Part shown: one piece after another, positions 42,537 to 53,596 of the stretch
How the letters are laid out: every line of letters starts with the position of its first letter
How positions within the stretch are numbered: position 1 is the stretch's first letter
Assembly: GCA_028554755.1 (NCBI GenBank)
Contig: JAPTOF010000025.1
Span: forward strand, 2,734,501-2,798,500
DNA length: 64,000 bases
Reading direction: 5' to 3'
DNA from: Cordia subcordata
Taxonomy: Eukaryota; Streptophyta; Magnoliopsida; Boraginales; Cordiaceae
Notes under the pieces: generated by a model
The model's input: only the letters and a program-made list of their open reading frames with translations
Databases searched by the model: none
What the model was told of the DNA's origin: nothing
Translations under genes and position numbers: made by a program

Positions 42537-44482
42537 TGATGTGTTGTGTTTTTTGCGTGTGTTTGAATTGTTATTTGTCTGTATTTTGGAGATGTATTGA
42601 GCTTAATAGTTGCATTAATGTAGCACTTATCCTAGGTATAGGCTTAAGTGTATACAACTGTACATCGTTGAATTTAAAAAGGTAAATGCTACATTAATGG
42701 CTTCTATTGGATATTATACATGAGATTGAAGATTGTTTGAAGATCAATGAAGATGGAGATGGTTTAAGCAAGGATTGGAAGCATATTGAAGAGGAAAAGT
42801 GAAAGAAAATCAAGTTTGGAGGCTTCCAGACAAAGGTCAAAACAATTGGAAGCAAAACAGAGCTAAAACGAAGCCAAAAGAGAGCAAAGAGACACTACTG
42901 GAACACTGGCTTCAAACTACTTGTGTACCGGCTCACTATTCCACCAAAAACATAAAGCAAGTTTCTACTATTGGAATAGAGGGCCTTTGGTACCGTGCAC
43001 CGGCTCACTATTCTGCCAAAAATAGAAAGCAAGCTTCTACTACAAGAATAGAGACCCCTTGGTATTGGTGCTCTGGTAGAGTGTTCCGGTAGTCGTAGAA
43101 ATTAGCTATATAAGCCTGCCTTTGGTCATTTTGTAAAGAATTAAGTCATATTCTTTCACACCCATCTCCTAAACCCTAATTCCTCTTTCACCAACCTCTA
43201 ACACGCACACACTCACATACTTTTCACCTAGTCTTAAGCTCATTTGGAGAGATTCAAACACATGGATCAAAGGCTACTCAAGGATTTTGTACAAGAATTG
43301 CTAGGATGGAAGGGGAGTTTTCCATTCTCTCTTTCATCCTCTATTATATTATGTTTGAGTAGATTTGTTTAGGGTGATGACACTTGTGTAATGCGTTGAT
43401 TCTATGCTTTTATATTATGGGATTCAGGCTTAATGTATATACATATGCTATGTTCTTCTTGTTTCAATGGCTTCTGCTCAATACATGTCTAAGTGTTTGA
43501 TAATATGCCTATGAGAGTTGCATATGTATAAATTGAAGTCTATTTGCTACTAAACACCTTTAATCCATTTTATAATCATATCTATGTGTTTATATGTGGA
43601 TCTTATCAAGTGGGTATTGCTTATATTCATGTCCATGTGTATGTTTGCATGCCTAATAGTAAATATGACCTCAATATTGCAGACATGTCAGTTCAAAAGT
43701 GTTTTTAATGGTGTAATCCTAGCATGACGATGTTTGGTAGTAGAACAGGTCCCTTTATTAGTGATCACCTTGGCTTAGAACATGTATCAATGCATTAATA
43801 GGCCAAATCCTGCTGTTATGACCCTAGAATGACGAAGCACAATTAAAGGCTAGTCTAAATCGAGTCACCTTTGGCTTTAAATCCAGCCAATAGGTTTCCA
43901 GGTAGATTTAGTCGACTCTAACAATAGTAGGTCTTAGCTTTAAATCCAGCCAATAATTTAGGTACTAGGGTAGGTTTGTTCTAGGTCACTAGGAAGCTAG
44001 TTGGTCACTCTTAAGGCCCTAAGTCATAAGGACCACGCCGTAGCTCTAGGAGACATCGCCTAGGGACAAACCCACACCAAGTCCTAGGGGAAATTAGGAT
44101 GTTAACTAAGTAACCTAGTGAAAGAGCAATTGATGATTAAGCCATTCCATGCAATCCCATACTACTGGAATCTAGGATCACCCATTAACAAGTAGATGTC
44201 ACCCTAATCCTTTCCATTTGTTAGTTCTCTCTAGATAGCTTGTCTTTAAACTTCCCATTCCTATAGTGTAGTTTTATTTTCTTTAGTTGGAGCTCCCGAC
44301 CATCCAAAAACATAAAAAATAGTTAGTTTCAGTTTCCTTTTTAGCATTCTCTAGGACACACACGTAGAATCCATCCCACAATATAGCCTCCCTGTGGTTT
44401 GACACTCATTCTCGCACATATTACACTATATCGATCCATGCACTTGTGGGCTATTTAGGCTTATGCTCACGAATAGCGATCA
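42537..44482 (+). repeat. 5' LTR of Athila element 2
   Basis: Length 1946 bp. TATATAAG at 43107-43114. Hairpin repeats lie at 43871-43890 (perfect) and 43934-43953 (one mismatch). CCGG-containing repeats (ACCGGCTCACTATTC twice, about 42927 and 43001) precede the TATA box. Confidence 0.85.
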
Positions 44483-44488
44483 AATTTT

Positions 44489-44506
44489 TAGCGCCGTTGC
44501 TGGGGA
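44489..44506 (+). other. Primer binding site of element 2 (tRNA-Asp type)
   Basis: TAGCGCCGTTGCTGGGGA lies six bases after the LTR end and matches TGGCGCCGTTGCCGGGGA, the complement of the plant tRNA-Asp 3' end, at all but two positions. Confidence 0.75.
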
Positions 44507-44863
44507 GGCACAGTGGTTTGCATTCTTTATTTGTGTGTTTTGGTAGTTACTTTTCTTGTTTTCTTGCTTTTTCTTTGTAGTTTGTTTAGTTTTTCCTTAT
44601 CTTGTTTATTGTTCATATTATCTTACTTTAAATCTTGTTTATCTATTTCAGCCTTTGCTTTTGTTTTTAGTAGGCTTTCTAGGATTGTGGTTTATTTGTT
44701 GTAGTTTTAGGATTGTTGAAGTTTTCGGGGGTTGAAGTGGCCAGAGTTAGGATAGTTTGTGTATGCTTGGTAGGAGATCCCTTAGAAATCCTCTAGTTCT
44801 TCTTAATCCTGAACCGGTAGAATTGCTAGACATTTTAGGAATTTAGGAGATCTTCTTGAGGAG

Positions 44864-46330
44864 ATGGCCGATCCCAATTATCCTCCTAATCCTCTCAATC
44901 CCCCAATGAATCCTATTCCACCTCATGATCACCTTGGGCGTCAAGCACAAGATCATTTTAGAGGAGAACCCCGTAGACCGGACCCACCTATACATGAGGA
45001 ACCTACTCTTAGGCAATTCTTTCTCCCCGTAGCCTTTGAGCCTAATTTGGCTATTCAAATTCCGGGTTTGGGGGAGACAAACTTCGAGATTAAGCCTAAT
45101 ATGTTGGCTATGCTTCCTTCCTTCTACAAGAAAAGCAATAAGAGTCCTCTAGATCATATCATTGATTTTGTTGAGACTAGTTCCACTCTCCATGTCCCCA
45201 GTGTCTCCTAAGAGGTTATACGTCTAAGATTGTTTCTTTTCTCTCTTAAGGACAAGGCTAGGGCTTGGTTGCATTCCTTACTAATGGTTACATTACTACA
45301 TGAGCTGAGCTTTAATCTAAGTCCTTTAAAAAATTTTATCCCATGGCCAAGACTATTGACCTTAGGACTGCCATTATGACTTTCTCCCAACATGACCTAG
45401 AATCCTTTCATAAGGCTTAGGAGAGGTTCAAGGATCTTCTTAGATAATGTCCACACCACGAGTACAACAATCATGACCTAATGCAATACTTCTTTCGAGG
45501 CTTAAATGAACAAAATAGGATGATGGTCAATGTCACCTCCGGTGGTGGATTCTATGTTTTGAGACCTAACAAGGCATGGGAGAAAAAAGAAATGATGGCT
45601 GAAAATTCTTTTCAAAATTTTTCCATGGAAAGGTCTAGTCGGGGAGGTAACAAGAGAAGTGTTAGTAAGGTTGGAGTTTATTTAGATTTACCTGCTAAGG
45701 TTGAGGCTTTGACAAATAAGCTGGATCAATTCATGTCTTTGTCTCTTTCATCCCAAGGTCTAAGAGTAGTTCTATAGGTTCTTCCTCTGCTCCATTAGTT
45801 ATTGAAGTTTGTGCACTGTGTTCCGAGTCATCTCATGAAACCATAGTTTGCCCTTTAGCATCTCAATTTCCTGAATTCATGAAAGAGCAAGTGTGTGCCA
45901 CACAAGTTTATTCTCGTAAGTATAATCCATACTCGAACACATACAATCTAGGTTGGAGGGACAACCCAAAATTTTCTTGGAGACAAGGCTATCATGAGTC
46001 TAGTTCACATCCTCAAGTTCCATCTCAGTAGCGACCCCGTGCTCAATATCCCCCAGGTTTCTATCATGTTAATCAACCTTGTCTCACTAGTACTCCTCAA
46101 CCTCAGGCTTTACCTATTCCCTCTAGTAGCTAGACTCCTAGTAATGATGTAATGAAGTTAATGCAGTTTATTCAGAATCAGCAGCAGGCATTAGTTAGTC
46201 AGCAGCAGGAGTTAGTTGATAATAGGCAAGAGATGGCTAGCCATAGGTAGCAGATGGCTAGGTTTGAGACACAGTTAAGTGCTAGAGACCTCGGGAAATT
46301 GTCTTTATCAATTGGAGGTGAACCTTAGAG
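44864..46330 (+). pseudogene. Element 2 gag
   Basis: ATG 44864 opens a Pro-rich start and the LRQFFLP core (to a stop at 45209-45211). The helix region continues with frameshifts, then the frame 45481-45777. The CX2CX4HX4C knuckle is at 45810-45851, followed by a Gln-rich tail (46140-46260). Confidence 0.75.
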
Positions 46331-46413
46331 TCTAGTCTTGTTCCTCCACCGATACCACTTATCCTCCTCAGGCCTAGGCTAAGGCCGTTACCACTTTTAC
46401 GAGCGGTAGGGTA

Positions 46414-47325
46414 GTGGATAATAGGGTAGGAGTTGACTTTGTAATGCCTACACTTAGTGGTCTTTCTGAGTCCAAAGCACCACTTAGTAGCCCTGTTGAG
46501 GGAAATTCTAGAGAGGGTCCTATTAAGAGAGATGAGCCCATTAGAGACCATAGAGAGAGTAGTACTTCCCACCCACATCAGGAGGGAAAGGAGCCCATTG
46601 ATGATTCCCATGTGTCTAGAGGTGTTGAGCCTAGAGTTCCCTTTTCATCCTCCTTAGAGAGGCCTATAGCTAGTGAGGATTCTAGGTTTTTTAAGGTTTT
46701 AGAGCATCTTAAGGACCTTAAGGTCAATCTTCCTTTGATAGATACGATCCTTTCCATCTCTTCCTATTCTAAGTTCTTTAAAGATCTTTGTACAAGGAAA
46801 CGTAGGTCATCGAACATTCCTAAGAAGGTGAGGCTTACGGAGATGGTGAGTAGTTTTTGTACTTCGGACCTCCCGCCTAAGATGAGTAATCCCAGAGCCT
46901 TAACTATTCCTTGTGAGATCCGTGAAACCCAGAATGATCACGCCTTGTTAGATTTAGGATCTAGTCTGAATCTCATTACCTACTTTGTCTATCAGTAGCT
47001 AGGTCTAGGTAAGTTGTCTCTTACATATGTTACTCTTTAGCTAGCTGATAGGTCCGAGCGTAGACCTAGGGGTGTGATAGAGGATGTTATGGTCCAGGTA
47101 AGTGAGTTTGTGTACCCTGTTGAGAGGATGTTATGGTCCAGGTAGATATGGATTCGGGACATAACTCTAGACATTCTATACCCATTCTTCTAGGTCGCCC
47201 CTTCTTTGCCACTGCAGATGCCATTATCCATTATAGGTCGGGATTATTATAGATGAGATTTCGGAATTTGAGGTCTGCCATGAAGGTTGCCGAGGCGGTG
47301 AATAGGGCTAGCATAGGAGGAGAGG
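46414..47325 (+). pseudogene. Element 2 linker and aspartic protease
   Basis: An open linker frame (46414-46998) leads into the protease with Asp-Leu-Gly-Ser starting at 46951. A stop follows at 46996-46998. The remainder includes an internal duplication near 47085-47145 (a GATGTTATGGTCCAGGTA word repeated) and the LLGRPFF motif near 47190. Confidence 0.7.
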
Positions 47326-48600
47326 ATGGAGAAGAGTGTTAGAGTTAAAGTAATTGATTCTTGTGTTGAGGAGCTTGTAGAGAAGACTATAACCGATAGA
47401 GAAGAATTGGGAAAATTTGAGGAATTGTTGACTAGCTTTGATGTAGACACCTTAGAGCGAAAGCGTATAGCCTCTACCTCCATAGTTAAGAGTTCTTTGA
47501 TTGATAAGTCACTTGAGGTTAATCCTTCTAGTCTTGACTCTAGTGATGTTGAGATTGCGTCCTCCTTAGTTGAGCCTAGCCCTTCTTTAGAGCTCAAACC
47601 CCTTCCCGATCATTTGAAGTATGCATTTTTAGGCCCTAGTGAGACCTTTCCTATCATTGTAGCTTCCGATCTTTCTAGTGAGCATGAGAAACATCTCTTA
47701 GAGGTTCTTAGGAAACATAGGAAGGCTATAGGGTGGAAAATTGATGATTTGAGAGATATTGACCCTTCGGTTTGTATGCATTGTATTCACCTTGAGGATG
47801 GAGCCATTCCTTCTAGGGAGATGCACAAGAGGCTAGACCCACACATAAGTGAAGTAGTTAAGTAATAGATCATTAAGCTTTTAGATACAGCCATCATTTA
47901 TTCAATCTCCGATAGTGAGTGGGTTAGCCTAATTCAAGTCGTCCCTGAGAAGTCTGGGATCACGGTTATGGAGAATGAGAGAGGAGAGCTTATCCCTACA
48001 CGTACTCCCATGGGTTAGAGAGTTTGTATTGATTATAGGAAGCTCAACTCCAAAACTAGGAAGGATCATTTCCCTTTGCCTTTTCTAGAGCAGATCTTAG
48101 ATAGAGTAGCTGGGCATAGCTACTATTGTTTTCTAAATGGCTATTCGGGTTATAATTAGATCCCCATGTTTCCCAAGGACCAAGAGAAGACCACCTTTAC
48201 TTGTCCCTATGGCACTTTTGGCTATTGAAGGATGCCCTTCCATCTATGTAATGCCCCAGCGACATTTTAGAGATGTATGATGGCCATTTTTAGTGACATG
48301 ATAGAGAAGCGTTTAGAGATTTTCATGGATGACTTCTCAGTCTTTGGAGATAGTTTTGATGAATGCTTGAGTCATCTCTCTTTAGTCTTAGACCGATGTG
48401 TGGAGAAGAATCTAGTGTTGAGTTGGGAGAAATCCCACAACAACAAAGGATAGTGTTGGGTCATATTGTCTTGTCTAATGGTATTCAAGTTGATCCGGCT
48501 AAGGTTGAATTAATTAAAAAGTTGCCTATCCCTAAGTGTGTCAAGGATGTTAGATCTTTTCTAGGGTAGGATTTTACCGTGGATTCATTAAGGAATTTAG
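47326..48600 (+). pseudogene. Element 2 reverse transcriptase
   Basis: The N-terminal part is open from 47326 to 47865, then stops interrupt (for example 47863-47865 and 48016-48018). CIDYRKLN is intact near 48027, and Phe-Met-Asp-Asp is at 48322-48333. Parts of the palm and thumb remain readable to 48569. Confidence 0.8.
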
Positions 48601-48616
48601 TCACATTGCACGTCTC

Positions 48617-49159
48617 TTGTCTAGGCTCATAACACAAGATGTCCCTTTTGACTTTGACGATGAGTGTGTTAGGGCTTTCACTAGGCTTAAATCCTTATTG
48701 TCTATATCCCCGATTATCCAGCCACCAAACTACAGTCTCCCATTTGAGGTTATGTGTGATGCATCTGATTATGCGATTGGAGCTGTTCTAGGTCAAAGGA
48801 AGGATAAGTTACCCCATGTTGTGTACTATGCTAGTAAGACTCTTGATGAAGCCCAAAAGAACTATACCACCACAGAAAAAGAGCTTCTAGTAGTAGTCTT
48901 CTCCCTTGACAAGTTTAGGTCGTACATCCTAGATTCTAAGGTGATTGTATACACTGATCACACGGCGTTGAGGTATTTGTTAGCTAAGAAAGAATCTAAG
49001 CCTTGCTTGATTAGGTGGCTGCTCCTTCTTCAAGAGTTTGATGTTGAGATCTGGGATAAAAAGGGTAGAGAAAATTTAGTTGCGGATCATCTTTCCCATC
49101 TTGTTAGCAAGTCTTCTAGTGATCTATCTTCTTTTCATGATTCATTCCCTGATGAGTAA
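48617..49159 (+). CDS. Element 2 RNase H (open domain)
   Basis: An open frame of 180 codons covers the RT connection and RNase H: CDASD (about 48755-48769), TTTEKEL with the Glu (about 48871-48890) and YTDHTAL with the next Asp (about 48950-48970). It degrades the RNA strand of the RNA-DNA hybrid. It lacks its own start because it is a polyprotein fragment. Confidence 0.8.
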   Translation: MSRLITQDVPFDFDDECVRAFTRLKSLLSISPIIQPPNYSLPFEVMCDASDYAIGAVLGQRKDKLPHVVYYASKTLDEAQKNYTTTEKELLVVVFSLDKFRSYILDSKVIVYTDHTALRYLLAKKESKPCLIRWLLLLQEFDVEIWDKKGRENLVADHLSHLVSKSSSDLSSFHDSFPDE

Positions 49160-50440
49160 TTGTTTGCCATCTCTCATCACACATCTTGGTTTGCTCATAT
49201 TGTCAATTATCTTGCCACAGGGCGCTTTCCTTCCCATTGGGAGAAGAGAGAAAAAGATAGGTTTCTAGCACAAGTTAGGCATTTCTTTTGGGAGGATCCC
49301 TATCTTTTTAAAGTGTGTGCAGATCAAATGATTCGCCGGTGTGTGCCTGAGGACGAGTTTGACAATGTTTTGAGCATGTGCCATGATAAAGGGTGTGGGG
49401 TCATTTTAATAGGAAGAATACCATCGCGAAGGTCTTGCAATGTGGACTATTTTGGCTTGCTCTCTTTAGGGATGCCCAAGAGTATTGCAAAAAGTGTTTT
49501 AAATGTCTATCTCTAGGAGAAACATGACGTCTTTATCCCATATTCTTCCATGTGAGTTGTTTGATGTTTGGGGTATAGATTTTATGGGTCCATTTCCACC
49601 TTTCTTTGGGTATCGATACATCTTAGTAGCTATTGATTATGTGTCCAAATGGGTTGAAGCAATTCCCACACGTACTAATGATTATAGGGTAGTGGTTAAG
49701 TTTATTAAGAAAAACATTTTCTCTAGATTTGGAGTCCCTAAGGTCTTGATTAGTGATGGGGGTTTACATTTTCGCCATAGGACTTTAGAGGCCTTGTTGA
49801 GGAGATATTCGATCACCCATAAATTAGTGGATAAGTAGAGATGTCTAATAGGGAGATCAAGCACATTTTAGAGAAAACGGTTAGGCCTGATAGGAGAGAT
49901 TGGTCTATTAGGCTAAATGATACTTAGTGGGCCTACCGTACCGCCTTTAAGACTCCCATTGGTATGTCTCTGTTTAGATTGGTTTGTTGAAAAGCTTGCC
50001 ACTTGCTGTTAGAGCTAGAGCATTGGGCTTATTAGGCAATCAAGGCCCTAAATTTTGATTTGGCAAGAGCAGGTGAGAAAAGGAAGCTAGACCTAGCAGA
50101 GTTAGAAAACCTTAGATTTGAGGCATATGAGAATGCCAAGCTTTATAAGGATAGGATGAAGAGAATTCATGATAAAAACATTATTAAGAAATTATTCTCT
50201 CTCTTCGATAATGTTTGGTTGTTGAACTCACGACTGAAACTTTTTCTAGGTAAGCTTAAGACAAGATGGGATAGTCCATATGAGGTGTTGGTTGCCTACC
50301 CTTCCGGTACGGTCAAGATCAAAGACTTGAAGGATAGCCGAGAGTTGACGGTGAACGGGCAATGCCTGAAGCACGCATATGATCTGAGCATGGCTCATGT
50401 GGAAGTTTTAATGCTTCAGGATCTCGTATATGGAGGTTGA
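49160..50440 (+). pseudogene. Element 2 integrase
   Basis: Zinc-binding region (49270-49420), the core with WGIDFMGP (Asp 49578-49580) and ISDGG (Asp 49755-49757), and the C-terminal domain (50060-50440) with LNSRLKLF and the RWDSPYEV motif. A deletion near 49500, stops at 49836-49838 and a missing stretch near 49830 break the frame. The two readable catalytic Asp codons are intact. Confidence 0.8.
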
Positions 50441-51901
50441 AGATGAGTTAATGTTTGCCCTACTGACGGCATGGTGGTTAGCGCTATTAGGAGGCAACCT
50501 AGGTTCAATTTTGCAATTTTTTACTTATTTTATTTTCCTTTCTTTTATTTTAATTTATTATTATTTTTTTTGCACTCACACCAAAGTATTGAATCCTGAT
50601 CCTTTGTCTCATAAGACACGCCATTGCTTATTATTGCACGTGTCAATGCAAGCATGCGTAGGCAATGCTACTAATCTTGTTTTCTTTGTGAGTGTTTGTG
50701 AATTATGAGTCACAAGATTAGTAGTATGGTGATTTATCATTGGCATGGAAAGCTTTGAAGAAAATGCAAGGTTGTATCTATCCTTTCTCCACTTATTCCC
50801 TATGTTTTTACCCCATCCTCGCCACTCTTACTTGCTTTGTAATGCCAATTTGCTTGTTTAAGTGTTTTGCTCTATTTGCTTAAGGACAAGCAAAGTTTAG
50901 GCTTGGGGGTGTAGGAGTTTGGTTTTCTTGTTATATATCTTGTTTAGGGTAGATTGCATTATTGTTATATATCATGTTTAGGGTAGATAGCATTATTGTT
51001 ATATATCTTGTTTAGGGTAGATTGCATTATGCACTTAAAAATGGTGAAAATTTTTCAATTTTGATGCATGTAGAGTCATTTATTTCTTTGTTGATTGTTG
51101 TGTTGGCTATTGTGATTGACTCTATTGATTTTTGAAGATGAGATGCATTGTGGGGAAATGAATAGAGTGGTTTGAAAACTAAGTCTTCAAGGGGATGCCC
51201 TTCAAAGTTGTGGGAAGTAAAGACCTTTAAGAATGACTCATGTCGCCACCTCATAGCTTGGTAGGAAAGAGTGTTAGAAAAGGGTTGTTGATGTGAGTGT
51301 CCCTTCCTTGATTGGCTCTTTTGGATGTGCCTAGGCCTTTCTTTTTTCTTTCTTTTTGTGAATACAATACAAAGCATGAAAAATTCAAAAAAAAATGAAA
51401 AAGGCAAAAAGGTGCAAAAATATAAAAAAAATGTCAAAAAGAGAAAAAGCCAAAGGCATAAAAAAGTTGGGGAATAAGTGCATAAGTGACAATGTCAACT
51501 TAGCACAAGTTATCATCTTTGTAGATACATGAATAAGGCTTTTTATAAGCCATTGTGTTTGTATATTCTCTCTTCTTGTCTTTGAGGCTTGGTACATGTT
51601 GGGGAGGCCATGTTGGTTGAGGGAGCACGAAATATTAACATTCTGAGTGCGTGAGTTAGAATCCTAGGCTTGTGGTGGATTGGTTACTTGGGAAAATCCC
51701 ACGGGGAACGAGACCCCTTATGAGTAAAGGGAGGATCCAAAGAGATTTAGGGATCTCTCCACAATAGGAATGCCCCCTTCTTGCTTCTCAGACTAACCTT
51801 GATAACGAGTCAATCCTTTAGGCAATCCATTGCATCGACTTTAGAAATAAACTTAAGATTGGGCTTGCTTGGGGACAAGCAAGGAGAAGGTTTGGGGGTG
51901 T
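50441..51901 (+). other. Element 2 3' noncoding region with two hairpin-PPT modules
   Basis: Contains the GCGCTATTAGGAGGCAACC motif (50480-50498), a conserved block (50660-50770), the first hairpin plus GGGGGTG (50875-50910), three tandem copies of a roughly 35-bp TATATATCTTGTTTAGGGTAG unit (50930-51032), an A-rich stretch (51375-51470), and the terminal hairpin (51864-51883) with polypurine tract ending at the LTR. Confidence 0.65.
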
Positions 51902-53376
51902 TGATGTGTTGTGCTTTTTGCCTGTGTTTGAATTGTTATTTGTCTATATTTTGGAGGTATATTGAGCTTAATAGTTGCATTAATGTAGCACTTGTTCCGG
52001 CAGTCGCAGAAATTAGCCCACTTTTGGTCATTTTGTAAAGAATTAAGTCATATTCTTTCACACCCATCTCCTAAACCTTAATTCCTCTTTCACCAACCTC
52101 CAACACACACACACACACACTCACACACTTTTCACTTAGTCTTAAGCACATTTGGAGAGATTCAAACACTTGGATCAAAGGCTACTTAAGGATTTTGTAC
52201 AAGAATTGCCAGGATGGAAGGGGAGATTTCTATTCTCTTTTTCATCCTCTACTATATTATGTTCGAGTAGATTTGTTTAGGGTGATGACACTTGTGTAAT
52301 GGGTAGATTTTATGCTTTTATATTATGGGATTCAATGGCTTAATGTATATACATATGCTATGTTCTTCTTGTTTCAATAGCTATTGCTCAATACATGACT
52401 AAGTGTTTGATAATATGCCTATCAGAGTTGCATATGTATAAATTGAAGTTTATTTGCTACTACACACCTCTAATCCATTCTATAATCATATCTATGTGTT
52501 TATGTGTGGATCTTATGAAGTGTGTATTGCTTATATTCATGTCCATATGTATGTTTGCACGCCTAGTAGTAAATATCACCTTAATATTGCATACATGTTA
52601 GTTCAAAAGTGCTTTTAATAGTGTAATCCAAGCATGACGATTTTTGGTAGTCAAATAAGTCCCTTTATTTGCGATCACCTTGGCTTAGAACATGTATGAA
52701 TGCGTTAATAGGTCAAATCCCGCTATTGTGACCCTAGAATGACGAAGCATAATTAAAAGCTAGTCTAAATCGAGTCTCCTTTGGCTTTAAATCAAGCCAA
52801 TAGGTTTCTGAGTAGATTTAGTCGACTCTAGCAATACTAGGTCTTGGATTTAAATCCAACCAATGATTTAAGTACTTGGATAGGTTTGTTCTAGGTCATC
52901 TAGGAGGCTAGTTAGTTACTCTTAAGGCCCTAGGTCATAAGGACCACGCCGTAGCTCTAGGAGACGTCGCCTAGGGATGGACCCACACCAAATCCTAGGG
53001 GGAAATTAGGATATTAACTAAGCATTGATTATTAAGCCATTCCATGCAATCCTATGGTACTGGAATCTAGGATCAGCCATTAACAAGTAGATGTCATCCT
53101 AATCCTTTCCATTTGTTGGTTTCTCCAGATGGTTTGTCTTTAAACTTCCCATTCCTGTAGTGTAGTTTTATTTTCTTTAGTTAAAGCTCCCGACTATCTG
53201 AAAACATCAAAAATAGTTAGTTGAAGTTTCCTTTTTATCATTCTCTAGGACACACACGTAGAATCCGTCTCATAACATAGCCTCTCTATGGTTCGACACC
53301 CATTTTCGCACCCACAACACGGCATCGATTCGTGCACTTGCGGGCTATTTAGGCTTATGCTCACAAATAGCGATCA
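51902..53376 (+). repeat. 3' LTR of Athila element 2
   Basis: 1475 bp, some 470 bp shorter than the 5' LTR. Most of the loss is one deletion just after GTAGCACTT (about 51991) that removes most of U3. A second small loss removes the TATATAAG box. An (AC)n tract is at about 52105-52122. Confidence 0.85.
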
Positions 53377-53381
53377 ATGAA

Positions 53382-53591
53382 ATTAGTGCAATTTGTGAAA
53401 TATGTGATGATTGGCGTGTATGGATAAAGTTATATGATTGTCTTGTGAACTCAACTATGATCCTGATGATTCTAATAAATTGATGAGTTCTTGAGCAATT
53501 GAAATAAGGCTATGCCTTAGAGATGACCATCCGTCACCATGAGCCTTGAAGTTTGCATATGTCAAGTGGTATGGTAATGAGGATGGAGATG
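53382..53591. other. Unassigned DNA between element 2 and the solo LTR
   Basis: About 210 bp with no recognised domain. It is the pre-insertion flank downstream of the copia gag relic. Confidence 0.5.
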
Positions 53592-53596
53592 AAAGA

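Larger units (their letters stand above)
42537..53376 (+). mobile_element. Athila-type Ty3/gypsy retrotransposon, element 2
   Basis: LTRs at 42537-44482 and 51902-53376 both start TGATGTGTTGTG and end ATAGCGATCA. The 5-bp sequence ATGAA occurs immediately before (42532-42536) and after (53377-53381). Internal order is gag, protease, RT, RNase H and integrase, in the same subfamily as element 1 but with different LTRs. RNase H and most of integrase are open. Confidence 0.9.

Noticed and set aside
42799..43092. 97-codon frame in element 2's 5' LTR
   Set aside because: It is formed by the repeated ACCGGCTCACTATTC region of U3; the 3' LTR lacks it altogether.
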